Source: Paenibacillus pabuli
GTDB lineage: Bacteria; Bacillota; Bacilli; Paenibacillales; Paenibacillaceae
Direction: 5' to 3'
Assembly: GCF_023101145.1 (NCBI RefSeq)
Contig: NZ_CP073714.1
Location: 2,046,001-2,110,000 of the forward strand
Length of the DNA: 64,000 bases
Shown: positions 9,565 through 18,350 of the stretch, piece by piece
Position numbering within the stretch: position 1 is the first letter of the stretch
Layout of the letters: each line of letters begins with the position of its first letter
Translations under genes and position numbers: made by a program
The notes under the pieces: generated by a model
What the model was told of the DNA's origin: nothing
Seen by the model: the letters and a program-made list of their open reading frames with translations, nothing else
Databases searched by the model: none

Positions 9565-10470
9565 ATGCTCAAAGAATTGAACAAAAACAAAATCATGTTT
9601 CTGATGCTGCTGCCTACACTGATCTTTTTTCTAATCAACTCGTATTTTCCGATGGTCGGCATCTATTACGCGTTTACCCGCTATGATTTTGAAGGGGGGT
9701 TGTTCGGAAGCCCGTTTGTGGGCCTGGAGAACTTCAAGTTTTTGTGGCAATCCGGTATGCTGCTGAAACTGACAACCAATACCGTGGGTTACAATTTGGC
9801 CTTCATTATACTGGGAAACGGGTTAGCGATCTTTTGTGCGATTTTGCTCAGTGAGATTCGGGGGAAATTGTTTAAGAAAATTACGCAGTCGGTCATGTTT
9901 TTACCGTATTTTATCTCGTTTGTTTTACTGAGTGTAATCGCTTACAACATGTTCAACTATGAATCCGGTTTTGTGAACACGGTACTCAAACGTTTTGAGG
10001 CAGGTCCAATCGATATTTACAACACACCCTGGATCTGGGTGTTCCTGATCATCATTTTTTATCTGTGGAAAAACCTCGGGTACAGCATGGTCATCTACCT
10101 TGCAGCTATTACAGGTATCAGCGATGAGTATTACGAGGCTGCCCGGATTGACGGGGCCAATATCTTTCAGCGTATTTGGTACATCACCGTACCGATGCTA
10201 AAACCCACATTTGTCATCCTTCTGTTATTCTCACTCGGCAGCATAATGAAGGGGCAGTTTGATCTCTTTTATCAACTGATTGGAAACAACGGTGTCTTAT
10301 ACAACGCTACAGATATTATCGATACGTATGTGTACCGTTCCCTGAAAGTAACGTTTGATATCGGAATGGCTACCGCGGCGGGACTGTATCAATCGCTGTT
10401 TGGTTTTATCCTGATCATGACCGTGAACTATATCATCCGCAAAGTCAATGAAGACTACGCCTTGTTCTAA
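9565..10470 (+). CDS. Carbohydrate ABC transporter permease (LplB-type)
   Basis: A 301-residue inner-membrane permease with about six transmembrane helices. The EAA loop EAARIDGANIFQRIW, which contacts the ATPase, is at about residues 190-204. It belongs to the LplB-like group of binding-protein-dependent sugar permeases. I start it at ATG 9565, 9 bases after GGGAGG (9550-9555). The in-frame start at 9472 would add a charged stretch unlike any permease and has no ribosome site. It is the first gene of a three-gene operon with a second permease and a solute-binding lipoprotein. No ATPase gene is nearby, so a shared MsmX-type ATPase is likely. Confidence 0.93.
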   Translation: MLKELNKNKIMFLMLLPTLIFFLINSYFPMVGIYYAFTRYDFEGGLFGSPFVGLENFKFLWQSGMLLKLTTNTVGYNLAFIILGNGLAIFCAILLSEIRGKLFKKITQSVMFLPYFISFVLLSVIAYNMFNYESGFVNTVLKRFEAGPIDIYNTPWIWVFLIIIFYLWKNLGYSMVIYLAAITGISDEYYEAARIDGANIFQRIWYITVPMLKPTFVILLLFSLGSIMKGQFDLFYQLIGNNGVLYNATDIIDTYVYRSLKVTFDIGMATAAGLYQSLFGFILIMTVNYIIRKVNEDYALF

Positions 10471-10501
10471 AACGCCCCCCAGGGCAGAAGGGAGAAACAT
10501 C

Positions 10502-11401
10502 ATGCATACACGTGCCAGAGATTCCGAATTTACCTTGTTGTTTCAAGTTATCGCTTACATCGTAATCCTGCTTCTTTCCTTAATCTGTATCGTGCCATTT
10601 ATTTTGATTTTATCCGGTTCATTCAGCAGCAACGAATCTATTGTGAGAGAAGGGTATCACCTTTTTCCCACCGACTTTTCCCTGGAAGGTTACAAGATGG
10701 TGTTCAAATTTCCGACCCAGGTGCTCAAGGCTTATGGCGTGACGGTTTTTACAACTGTTGTAGGTACGGTCCTTGGATTGTTTCTTATTACAATGGCGGG
10801 ATTTGTACTACAGCGCAAAGACTTTAAATATCGGAACGCCTTCTCGTTTTTCATTTACTTCACAACCCTCTTTGGTGGGGGATTGGTTCCTTGGTACATC
10901 ATGCTGGCAAACTATTTCAATCTTACGGATACGTATACAGTGTTGATATTTCCGGGACTGATGACGCCATTTCTCATTATCTTGATGAAAAACTTCATTC
11001 GTTCAGCTGTTCCGGATGAGCTGATTGAGTCCGCCAAAATCGATGGTGCGAATGATTTCCGCATTTACTTTAGCGTTGTGCTGAAGCTGGCGATGCCCGG
11101 CATTGCCACTGTGGGTTTATTTCTGGCACTCGGGTACTGGAACGACTGGTTCACATCCTCTTTGTTCATTAATAACCCGGATATGTATCAGCTGCAATTC
11201 TATTTATATAACACCATGAACACGATTACCTTCATTGACCAGATGGCAATTGGCACCGGAATAACACTTAGTCAGGATGTACCGACCGAATCGACCAAAA
11301 TGGCGATGGCGATCGTGGTAACAGGCCCTATCTTGTTCCTGTATCCATTTGTGCAGCGTTACTTTGTGAAGGGACTTACCATTGGAGCGGTAAAAGGTTA
11401 G
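10502..11401 (+). CDS. Carbohydrate ABC transporter permease (YtcP-type)
   Basis: A 299-residue partner permease with six predicted membrane helices and the EAA-like loop ESAKIDGANDFRIYF near residue 180. The C-terminal FVQRYFVKGLTIGAVKG is a hallmark of the MalG/YtcP group. The start ATG at 10502 follows GGGAG with 7-base spacing; the in-frame ATG at 10448 overlaps the previous gene and has no site. It begins 31 bases after the first permease gene and is followed after about 115 bases by the binding protein, all on one strand. The two permeases would form the channel heterodimer. The substrate is unknown. Confidence 0.93.
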   Translation: MHTRARDSEFTLLFQVIAYIVILLLSLICIVPFILILSGSFSSNESIVREGYHLFPTDFSLEGYKMVFKFPTQVLKAYGVTVFTTVVGTVLGLFLITMAGFVLQRKDFKYRNAFSFFIYFTTLFGGGLVPWYIMLANYFNLTDTYTVLIFPGLMTPFLIILMKNFIRSAVPDELIESAKIDGANDFRIYFSVVLKLAMPGIATVGLFLALGYWNDWFTSSLFINNPDMYQLQFYLYNTMNTITFIDQMAIGTGITLSQDVPTESTKMAMAIVVTGPILFLYPFVQRYFVKGLTIGAVKG

Positions 11402-11517
11402 AACGTGCACGCGCTGTGATTGCAGATTTCAGGGATAGCTGTCTACCCGTCTGCGTCTGAACATGGCGAGTCTGCGCTAACATATAAGGTTGATCACACA
11501 AAAAAGGGAGGATGCGT

Positions 11518-13065
11518 ATGCGTAACAAAACAATTCGGCGCCTGTCTATGTTACTTGCCCTGATGTTGTTTGCCGGGGTGCTTGCCGCATGTAATAACAG
11601 TTCGGGGGGATCGGCGCAAGGAAGTGAGCAGGGAGGCTCTTCTGAAAACAAAGGGGAGAAGGTAACACTGCAATTCTACATGCTTGGTGATGCACCCAAG
11701 GATCTGCCTGTCATTGAATCAGAAATCAATAAGCTGGCTGAGGCCGATCTGAACGTTAATGTAAAATTTAACTATACCTCCTGGACAGACTGGGATCAAA
11801 AATACAAACTGCTGCTGTCTTCCGGTCAACCGATTGACCTGATTTTTACAGCGGATTGGACGTTCTATCAGTCCTATGCCAAAAAAGGAGCATTCCTGCC
11901 GTTGGATGAATTACTGCCTAAGGCAGCACCAACACTCAAAGCGTATGTACCTGAGGACATGTGGAAAGCGGTAACTGTCAATGACAAGATTTATACTGTG
12001 CCCTCTACATGGACTGAGTATGTTACGGAGGGGATTGCGTACCGTGAGGATTTGCGCGAGAAGTACAATCTGCCCAAACCGGAATCTCTGGAGACCCTCG
12101 AAGCCTATCTGGAGGGAATCAAAGCCAATGAACCAAATATGATTCCAATCGCGGATAGTAATGCCAACCATACCCATGGGATTCGTCAATTGACATCCAA
12201 GCTGGTGAATACGGCAGGTCAGCTCCCTTATGGTCTGGACATCATGTATGATTCACCATCAACTGTGGCTTCCTATTGGGGGTCTGCACAGCATCTGGAA
12301 GATCTGAAAACGTACAAACGCTGGATGGACAAAGGCTTTTTCCCGAAAAACGTCCTGAATGTAAAGGATACCTCCAACTCCTTGCTGCAAAATGGGAAAG
12401 CGGCTGTTGTCCTGTCGGGTGAGAACCCGAACAAATTTAATGCCGATGTGATCAAGGTCCAATCCACTCATCCGGATTGGAAGCTCGGTTATTTCCCTTA
12501 CCCGAATGCAAAGGGATTTGCACAACCCGTTCACCCGATCCACAATGGTTTTGCAATTCCACGCAGCAGCAAGAATCCGGAAAAAGCACTTGCATTCTAT
12601 GAGAAACTGGTTACCGACAAACGTTACAACTGGCTGACCGAATACGGTGTGGAAGGCAAAAATTTCGAAGTACAAGACGGTTATTATAAAATGGTGGGCG
12701 ATGCCCAAACCAATGGGTTCCCGCGCGAAGGCATGAATGGTTGGGCTTGGCGTAATCCCGAATTCATGCTCTATGATAAGAGCTTTGATGATGTGCTCGC
12801 TATGTTCAAAGAGCTGGACAAAATCAAAAAGCCGGATATCTACACGGGATTTGCTGAGGATTGGACACCATACCAAGCTGAGAAAGCTGCATTGGAGCAG
12901 GTAGAGAAACAGTATCTGTACCCGCTGAATGTCGGATTGGTGGAGGATGTCGAAGCAGGCCTGAATACGTTCATGGAAAAGGCCAAACAGGCTGGCCTTG
13001 AGAAGATTCAGAGTGAATATACCAAACAGTGGGAAGATTACTTGAAGTCTGCTGGTATTCAATAG
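11518..13065 (+). CDS. Extracellular solute-binding lipoprotein (LplA-like)
   Basis: A 515-residue binding protein for the sugar importer. The signal peptide ends in the lipobox LAAC, with Cys25 as the lipidated residue, followed by a Ser/Gly-rich tether. The mature region has the family-1 substrate-binding layout and a DUF3502-like C-terminus typical of LplA proteins encoded with LplB/YtcP permeases. Two in-frame ATGs exist: 11512 overlaps the ribosome site, while 11518 is 6 bases after GGGAGG (11506-11511) and is preferred. No glycoside hydrolase is adjacent, so the ligand (an oligosaccharide or glycoside) cannot be named. Confidence 0.93.
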   Translation: MRNKTIRRLSMLLALMLFAGVLAACNNSSGGSAQGSEQGGSSENKGEKVTLQFYMLGDAPKDLPVIESEINKLAEADLNVNVKFNYTSWTDWDQKYKLLLSSGQPIDLIFTADWTFYQSYAKKGAFLPLDELLPKAAPTLKAYVPEDMWKAVTVNDKIYTVPSTWTEYVTEGIAYREDLREKYNLPKPESLETLEAYLEGIKANEPNMIPIADSNANHTHGIRQLTSKLVNTAGQLPYGLDIMYDSPSTVASYWGSAQHLEDLKTYKRWMDKGFFPKNVLNVKDTSNSLLQNGKAAVVLSGENPNKFNADVIKVQSTHPDWKLGYFPYPNAKGFAQPVHPIHNGFAIPRSSKNPEKALAFYEKLVTDKRYNWLTEYGVEGKNFEVQDGYYKMVGDAQTNGFPREGMNGWAWRNPEFMLYDKSFDDVLAMFKELDKIKKPDIYTGFAEDWTPYQAEKAALEQVEKQYLYPLNVGLVEDVEAGLNTFMEKAKQAGLEKIQSEYTKQWEDYLKSAGIQ

Positions 13066-13084
13066 TTTGTACTTTTCTTCATAT

Positions 13085-13119
13085 TAAAAAAAGGTGCCTT
13101 CGATTCGAAGGCACCTTAA
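13085..13119. terminator. Intrinsic terminator (strongest on the minus strand)
   Basis: AAGGTGCCTTCGA (13091-13103) and TCGAAGGCACCTT (13105-13117) form a near-perfect hairpin. The A-run at 13086-13092 becomes a T-run for the minus-strand gene that ends at 13149. On the plus strand the T-run is weak. Confidence 0.85.
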
Positions 13120-13148
13120 CTGTGTACATGCAGGCTTGTTTGAAGCCG

Positions 13149-14297
13149 TTACAGTCTGGCTTGGTCTGCTGAGAAGGGACGCAGATCGAGAAGATCGATA
13201 ATACTTTGCGCGCTCTGCATCGGGTGATACTTGGCAATCTGTTCCATATGGCGTTTGCGTTTGCGAACAATGTCTGGGTAGTTATGGAGCAGTTTATTCA
13301 TCCACTTTACAACAACGTCAAGTGAAGTGATGGGTTCGCCCAAACCACGGGCGGTGAAATACTGAACATTCTCTTCTTCCTGACCCGGTATAGGGTTATG
13401 GAATAACATAGGGATTCCCTTTGCCAAACCTTCACTGCATGTCATTCCTCCCGGTTTCGTGATCAGAAGATCAGATACTTCCATTAATTTGTCCACTTCA
13501 TTGGTGTAGCCGATAATATGGATATTCTCTTTTTGATACAGCGGATTTTGTTCCATGCTGATTCGGCTTTTGTCATTGCGGCCAAGGCAGAAAATAATCT
13601 GAACATCCTCATGCCAGCGTGTCAATAACTGGTTAACCACTTCATCACTAAGCATGCCCCAACCCCCGCCCATCACAAGCACAGTAGGCATGTTCTTCAG
13701 ATTGAATTTGCTTCTAATTTCGTCCCGCCCTGGATGCTCCCAGAAATTGGGGTGAATTGGAATGCCAGTAACTCGAATTTTGTCTAAAGATACACCCCGC
13801 AGCATTAATTTGGACTTTACCTCATCTGTGGAAACAAGGTACAGATCCACTTCCGGGCTAATCCATGTCCCGTGCGCGTCATAATCGGTGATGACTGTAC
13901 AAAGTGGAACCTCTACACCCAGACGTTTCAGTCTGGATATGACGGCACTGGGAATAGGGTGAGTGCATACAATAACATTTGGACGAAGCTGACGAACAAT
14001 ACTGCGTGTATGGGTGTAAAAAAGTTTATGCAGTGCGAGTGTAGTCAGCCGGTTCAAGGATTTTTTATATTGGTGCCTGTATACATACCCGATGAGCTTG
14101 GGCTGATTAATGACCGTTTTTTTGTACGCTGTAATGATAAGTGGCGCAACTCTGGGATTCAGAAAACTTCCCAGCTCAAGCACTTTGGTTTGCACATTCG
14201 GCGAAAGTTTTCGCAAACTGCTGGACAACGCATAAGCGGCTTGAGTATGACCCGCGCCAAACCCTTCAGATAAAAGTAATACTCTTTTTTTCTCCAC
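13149..14297 (-). CDS. Diacylglycerol glycosyltransferase-like protein (UgtP/MGDG synthase family)
   Basis: A 382-residue GT28-type glycosyltransferase. The N-terminal MGDG-synthase-like domain starts with LLLSEGFGAGHTQAA (residues 7-21). The C-terminal nucleotide-sugar domain contains VLVMGGGWGM and the donor-binding TKPGGMTCSEGLAKG. The family includes B. subtilis UgtP, which adds glucose to diacylglycerol for glycolipids and lipoteichoic acid anchors, and related proteins of unproven acceptor. The start is GTG at 14297, behind an AGGTGAA site. It is a peripheral membrane enzyme by family. A PAP2 phosphatase gene lies 50 bases upstream on the same strand, so the two probably form an envelope-lipid operon. 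Confidence 0.87.
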   Translation of the reverse strand: MEKKRVLLLSEGFGAGHTQAAYALSSSLRKLSPNVQTKVLELGSFLNPRVAPLIITAYKKTVINQPKLIGYVYRHQYKKSLNRLTTLALHKLFYTHTRSIVRQLRPNVIVCTHPIPSAVISRLKRLGVEVPLCTVITDYDAHGTWISPEVDLYLVSTDEVKSKLMLRGVSLDKIRVTGIPIHPNFWEHPGRDEIRSKFNLKNMPTVLVMGGGWGMLSDEVVNQLLTRWHEDVQIIFCLGRNDKSRISMEQNPLYQKENIHIIGYTNEVDKLMEVSDLLITKPGGMTCSEGLAKGIPMLFHNPIPGQEEENVQYFTARGLGEPITSLDVVVKWMNKLLHNYPDIVRKRKRHMEQIAKYHPMQSAQSIIDLLDLRPFSADQARL

Positions 14298-14347
14298 GCT
14301 TGCTTCACCTGTTCCTGCTAGGTTTTCCTTAGTCTAACATATTCACA

Positions 14348-14875
14348 TTATGTCCATAAAGCAACTGTTGCAAGTGCGACTAAAGTACCGATCGTAGCAC
14401 CTGCGAGCACATCTGAGGGATAGTGTAATCCCAGGTAGATTCGTGAAAATCCGACAATTAATGCAACAGGGAGTAACAACAGCAACAGGAACGGCTCCAT
14501 AGCCATAAAAGGAACCGTAACTGAGAATACCGCAGTAGTATGCCCTGAAGGGAAGGAATGGTCCGTCAGGGGATTGCGGAACGTAATCGTATCCGGCAGG
14601 GCCAGGTAAGGCCGAATGCGTGGATACAATTTTTTGGCGATTGCTACGGGAATGTGGCTAACCGCCAGAGCGATGCATGCCTGAAGTCCTGTTGTACTCC
14701 AAGGAGCTGGAGCCAGCAGCCAGATTAGTAACGAAACTGCAATAGAAGAAGTTGCTCCCCCCAGGTGGGTGAAATAATACAGCCAAAAGTTCATAAATCG
14801 ATTATGAAGTCGACCATTAATCCACATAAATACATTTCGATCATACTCTTGAAACTTTACGAATAAACGGCTCAT
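14348..14875 (-). CDS. PAP2-family membrane phosphatase (undecaprenyl-diphosphatase-like)
   Basis: A 175-residue integral membrane phosphatase with four to five helices. The three PAP2 active-site motifs are complete: KKLYPRIRP near 85, PSGHT near 108, and SRIYLGLHYPSDVLAG near 145. Family members include BcrC/YbjG, which recycle undecaprenyl pyrophosphate, and phosphatidylglycerophosphate or lipid phosphatases. The ATG at 14873-14875 follows an AGGAGG site. It is the first gene of a minus-strand pair with the glycosyltransferase. Which lipid phosphate it uses cannot be decided here. Confidence 0.88.
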   Translation of the reverse strand: MSRLFVKFQEYDRNVFMWINGRLHNRFMNFWLYYFTHLGGATSSIAVSLLIWLLAPAPWSTTGLQACIALAVSHIPVAIAKKLYPRIRPYLALPDTITFRNPLTDHSFPSGHTTAVFSVTVPFMAMEPFLLLLLLPVALIVGFSRIYLGLHYPSDVLAGATIGTLVALATVALWT

Positions 14876-15588
14876 ATTGGCCTCCTGCCAGTCAGGCCCC
14901 GTGTTGGCGGCAGTATTTCCGGTAAATTGCTGTGTCCGGTTTCGTCCTGATTAGTATATAACCGTTTTCCGTGAACTTGAGGTTATTTCAGGTATATGTT
15001 TATCATATTTTTAAATGTTGTCCTTTTCAAGAAGAACACATGTGAAGAAGGTAAAATTCATGTTAAAGAGTGGATATGTAACCAGCTTAACTTTTTGACT
15101 CGGACGAACTAAAAAAGATACAATGATTCAACATGGCTGAAATGCGGTTAAAAAAATGTGAGTTTAAGACTGAACTTTTTGAGGTCCGTTTACGTTATTT
15201 GATATAGAGCCTCTGTCGATATGGATCAGCCTGATGAAAAAAGCAGGGACTTTAGAAATAAAAATCAAGTAAACGGCTGAAAATAAGATATAACAGGCAT
15301 GAATGCGAGGTTGGAGTATTACAAAGTGCCTATTCAGCGTTTAAAGTTCACATTTCTGCTTCAGGAAGTGAAATTGCGGTTTTGACAAATGGCTGAAAAG
15401 AATACAAAATCGATAAAGCAGCCAACTGGCATCAACCATGCTTGAAACAATGTGTGAAATATTGGCGTAGTAAACAAAAGAACAGGGTCATAATTCTGCG
15501 AACCACAAAAAAATAAAAGTGCAGAATTCAGGAAGAGAAACGTTCTACAAGTAAATTGGCTTTGAAAAAAAGGGGGTAACAGAGAACG
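14876..15588. other. 713-base gene-free region before the family-2 glycosyltransferase
   Basis: The region is AT-rich and has no convincing ORF. I see two promoter-like sites facing right (15095-15124 and TTGACA at 15382-15387) and three copies of GGCTGAAA (15135, 15275, 15391). An 8-base inverted repeat, AATTCTGC (15492-15499) with GCAGAATT (15521-15528), lies near the gene. No Rfam element that I know is recognisable. ATG-started frames at 15133 and 15221 are short and lack ribosome sites. Confidence 0.6.
15095..15124 (+). promoter_or_regulatory. Sigma-A-type promoter, long leader to glycosyltransferase
   Basis: TTGACT (15095-15100), an 18-base spacer and TACAAT (15119-15124). If used for the gene at 15589 it implies an untranslated leader of about 455 bases. 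Confidence 0.55.
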
Positions 15589-16827
15589 ATGTTGGACGCT
15601 ATATTCGTCACGATGCAGGTCATTCTGGCACTGCTAGCCGTGTACCAATTCACGTTTTCGCTGTTCGGTCTGATTAAGAAAAAGAAAAAGAAACATTATC
15701 CGGCGACAAAATCATTCGCTGTACTCGTTGCAGCACACAATGAGGAACAAGTCATTGGTGCCTTGATGGAGAACCTGAAACAATTGGATTACCCTGAAGA
15801 TCTGTACGATGTGTTTGTCATTTGTGACAACTGTACGGACGGAACGGCTCAAATTGTAAGACAGCATGGATTGAATGCTTGTGTACGTACCAATGCTGAT
15901 CTCAGAGGTAAAGGGTATGCCATTGAATGGATGCTTAAATACCTGTGGAAATTGCCGCGTCAGTATGACGCCGTTGTCATGTTTGACGCAGATAACCTGG
16001 TTGACCGCAACTTCCTGCTTGAGATGAATGACGACTTGTGCAATGGTTCGCGTGTTATTCAAGGATACATCGATACGAAAAATCCAGAGGATTCCTGGAT
16101 CACTGCAGCATATGGCGTATCTTACTGGTACATCAACCGTCTGTGGCAGTTGTCCCGTCATAATTTGAACATGGCGAATTTCCTCGGCGGTACTGGAATG
16201 TGCTTCGAGACCAATTTGCTTAAGGAAATTGGTTGGGGCGCTACAAGTTTGGTTGAGGATTTGGAGTTTACGATGCGCAGTGTTCAGCGTAATGTATATC
16301 CTGTCTTTAACTATGATGCCAAAGTATTTGACGAGAAGCCGTTAACCTTTAAAGCGTCAGCAAGACAGCGTCTTCGCTGGATGCAAGGTCACTTTACAGT
16401 TGCGCGCAGATATTTTTTCCCGCTGCTGTGGCAAAGTATCAAGGAAAGAAGCTTGGTGAAATTCGACCTTGCTGTGTATGGCGCAAACGTGTATGTTGTT
16501 TTGCTTACATTCCTGATGACAGCAGTCCTCTGGGTGGATACAGCGATTTTTAGCGGTCCGCATATTGCAAACATATACGGGTACTTCCCGCTCTGGGTAG
16601 GATTTGTTGCGATTGGCCTGAACGTTCTGACGTTCTTGTTGTCCATGGCGCTGGAAAAGGTTACCTTTGCCAAAGTGTATCTGTACCTGATCTTGTTCCC
16701 GATTTATCTTCTTTCGTGGTATCCAATTACGTTCTATGCGTTCTTTACGCAGAACAACAAACAATGGAGCCACACCCAGCATACACGTGTTGTACGTTTG
16801 GATGAGGTGCAGAGCAAGCAGGGATAA
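15589..16827 (+). CDS. Processive family-2 glycosyltransferase (cellulose/chitin synthase-like)
   Basis: A 412-residue membrane glycosyltransferase. An N-terminal helix is followed by a cytoplasmic GT-A domain and three or more C-terminal helices. The processive motif set is visible: FDADN (DxD) near residue 132, SLVEDLEF (acid-base Asp) near 222, and RQRLRW (QxxRW) near 258-263. The family makes beta-linked polysaccharides such as poly-N-acetylglucosamine or cellulose-like polymers and uses a UDP-sugar. The ATG at 15589 follows AAGGGGGT with normal spacing. It stands alone: no PgaB deacetylase, BcsB or PilZ-domain gene is adjacent, so the product is not assigned. Confidence 0.9.
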   Translation: MLDAIFVTMQVILALLAVYQFTFSLFGLIKKKKKKHYPATKSFAVLVAAHNEEQVIGALMENLKQLDYPEDLYDVFVICDNCTDGTAQIVRQHGLNACVRTNADLRGKGYAIEWMLKYLWKLPRQYDAVVMFDADNLVDRNFLLEMNDDLCNGSRVIQGYIDTKNPEDSWITAAYGVSYWYINRLWQLSRHNLNMANFLGGTGMCFETNLLKEIGWGATSLVEDLEFTMRSVQRNVYPVFNYDAKVFDEKPLTFKASARQRLRWMQGHFTVARRYFFPLLWQSIKERSLVKFDLAVYGANVYVVLLTFLMTAVLWVDTAIFSGPHIANIYGYFPLWVGFVAIGLNVLTFLLSMALEKVTFAKVYLYLILFPIYLLSWYPITFYAFFTQNNKQWSHTQHTRVVRLDEVQSKQG

Positions 16828-16879
16828 TGATTGATTGATTTGGATATAGGTTGTCCGTGAAAAAAATATTGTAGATATG

Positions 16880-16908
16880 TTGACAATGGTTTTTCAAGAT
16901 GGTATAGT
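16880..16908 (+). promoter_or_regulatory. Promoter of the infC-rpmI-rplT operon
   Basis: TTGACA (16880-16885), a 17-base spacer and TATAGT (16903-16908) make a near-consensus sigma-A promoter about 215 bases ahead of infC. Confidence 0.85.
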
Positions 16909-16914
16909 ATTCAA

Positions 16915-17083
16915 GTGCGTTAAATGAATAGCAATGGAATCACAAGTAGAAGTCCGACTTCTCACCTGATCAACAAACATGTTGGCTGGTCAACGATCCC
17001 AATAATTTATGAAGTGTATACTCATGAAGAATTGTGTTGATTACAGGGATGTCGGTAGCTTAACCGGCATCCCTTTTATTTTT
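16915..17083 (+). promoter_or_regulatory. Ribosomal protein L20 leader with attenuator
   Basis: The leader between the promoter and infC contains a structured segment (AAGTCCGACTTCTCACC at about 16950) that resembles the L20-binding leader known from Bacillaceae. It ends in a terminator: GGGATGTCGG (17046-17055), CCGGCATCCC (17064-17073) and a T-rich run. In B. subtilis, L20 binding to this leader causes premature termination, giving feedback on all three genes. The call is by position, the downstream genes and remembered sequence character. Confidence 0.8.
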
Positions 17084-17123
17084 GTGTAACAAGATATTCA
17101 AAATGACCTGGAGGTGGACGGTT

Positions 17124-17633
17124 ATTAGTAAAGATCACATGATTAATGATGAGATTCGGGCGAAGGAAGTGCGCCTTGTCGGAGCTGAAGGAGAACAAAT
17201 TGGGATCAAGCCCATTCGGGAAGCACTACAAATGGCGATTGATCTGAACTTGGATCTGGTCAATGTGGCACCACAGGCTAAACCGCCGGTGTGCCGCATC
17301 ATGGACTATGGCAAATTCCGCTATGAGCAACAAAAGAAAGAAAAAGAAGCCCGTAAGAACCAGAAAATTGTTGACATTAAAGAAGTATGGTTCCGTTCCA
17401 ATATTGAGGAGCACGATTACCAAACGAAGCTTCGTAATGTGGTTAAGTTTTTGAAAGAAGGCGACAAGGTAAAATGTTCAGTTCGTTACCGCGGACGTGA
17501 AATTGCCCATGCAGCCATTGGTCAACGTATTTTGGAACGCGTAAAAACAGAAGTTGCAGAACTTTGCACCATCGAGCGCCAACCAAAATTGGAAGGCCGC
17601 AGTATGATCATGATTCTGGCTCCTAAAGCCTGA
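17124..17633 (+). CDS. infC: Translation initiation factor IF-3, AUU start
   Basis: A 169-residue IF-3, which binds the 30S subunit, blocks subunit joining and checks start codons. I place the start at ATT 17124 (ATT AGT AAA GAT). It is 6 bases after GGAGGTGG (17110-17117), and the resulting N-terminus (M)ISKDHMINDEIRAKEVRL matches the family; any ATG or GTG start upstream runs through the ribosome site. Rare AUU starts are the classical basis of IF-3 autoregulation, since IF-3 discriminates against them. The N-domain with the YGKFRYEQQKKEKE linker and the C-domain KVKCSVRYRGREIAH are complete. Confidence 0.95.
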   Translation: MSKDHMINDEIRAKEVRLVGAEGEQIGIKPIREALQMAIDLNLDLVNVAPQAKPPVCRIMDYGKFRYEQQKKEKEARKNQKIVDIKEVWFRSNIEEHDYQTKLRNVVKFLKEGDKVKCSVRYRGREIAHAAIGQRILERVKTEVAELCTIERQPKLEGRSMIMILAPKA

Positions 17634-17657
17634 TAACATTGAAGGAGGAAACACAAA

Positions 17658-17861
17658 ATGCCTAAAATGAAAACACACAGCAGTTTGAAAGGACGCTTCA
17701 AAATTACCGGTTCCGGTAAAGTCCTGCGTTACAAAGCTCACAAAAACCACTTGCTTTCCCACAAATCAAAACGTGCTAAGCGCGTTCTGAACGGTAACCC
17801 AGTTATGGCTGCCGGGGACGTAAGACGTTTGAAGCAAGGTCTGGCTAACTTGAAAGGCTAA
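17658..17861 (+). CDS. rpmI: 50S ribosomal protein L35
   Basis: A 67-residue basic protein of the large ribosomal subunit with the family start PKMKTHSSLKGRFKITGSGK and HKSKRAKRVL in the middle. The length is close to the usual 64-66. It starts 24 bases after infC behind GAAGGAGGAAA, in the conserved infC-rpmI-rplT order, and is co-regulated through the leader upstream. Confidence 0.97.
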   Translation: MPKMKTHSSLKGRFKITGSGKVLRYKAHKNHLLSHKSKRAKRVLNGNPVMAAGDVRRLKQGLANLKG

Positions 17862-17949
17862 TTCTAATTAGTACATTCCGTATGGGGGATCGGCTAGGGC
17901 CGTACACATACCACGGATACATTTATATTTATTTGGGAGGTTCTTTAAT

Positions 17950-18309
17950 ATGGCAAGAGTAAAAGGCGGTTTTGTAGTACGTCGTCGTCATAAAAAGGTT
18001 TTGAAACTGGCAAGAGGTTATTTCGGTTCCAAACACCGTATTTTTAAAACAGCTAACGAGCAAGTAATGAAATCCCTGGTATATGCATACCGTGACCGTC
18101 GCAACACAAAACGTAACTTCCGCAGACTGTGGATCGTTCGTATCAATGCTGCAGCACGTATGAATGGTTTGTCTTACAACAAACTGATTCATGGATTGAA
18201 ACTTGCTGGTGTAGACATGAACCGCAAAATGTTGGCTGATTTGGCCGTTAACGACATCAATGCGTTCAACTCTTTGGCTACTGTAGCTAAAAGCAAAATC
18301 AACGCTTAA
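17950..18309 (+). CDS. rplT: 50S ribosomal protein L20
   Basis: A 119-residue RNA-binding protein that binds 23S rRNA early in 50S assembly and is the autogenous repressor of this operon. The sequence [19 protein letters not shown] and the globular C-terminus with [10 protein letters not shown] are family-typical. The ribosome site GGGAGG precedes ATG 17950. The 88-base gap after rpmI contains an imperfect hairpin (CCGTATG at 17878-17884 with CATACCACGG downstream), which is longer than usual for this operon. A strong terminator follows. Confidence 0.97.
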   Translation: MARVKGGFVVRRRHKKVLKLARGYFGSKHRIFKTANEQVMKSLVYAYRDRRNTKRNFRRLWIVRINAAARMNGLSYNKLIHGLKLAGVDMNRKMLADLAVNDINAFNSLATVAKSKINA

Positions 18310-18321
18310 AATTTGTTATGC

Positions 18322-18350
18322 AAGCCGCCGTACCTATGGCGGCTTTTTTT
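18322..18350 (+). terminator. Intrinsic terminator after rplT
   Basis: AAGCCGCC (18322-18329), an 8-base loop, GGCGGCTT (18338-18345) and a T-run. Confidence 0.93.

Noticed and set aside
15133-15280. Short frames at 15133 (24 codons) and 15221 (19 codons)
   Set aside because: Neither has a ribosome site nor recognisable composition; kept as non-coding leader.
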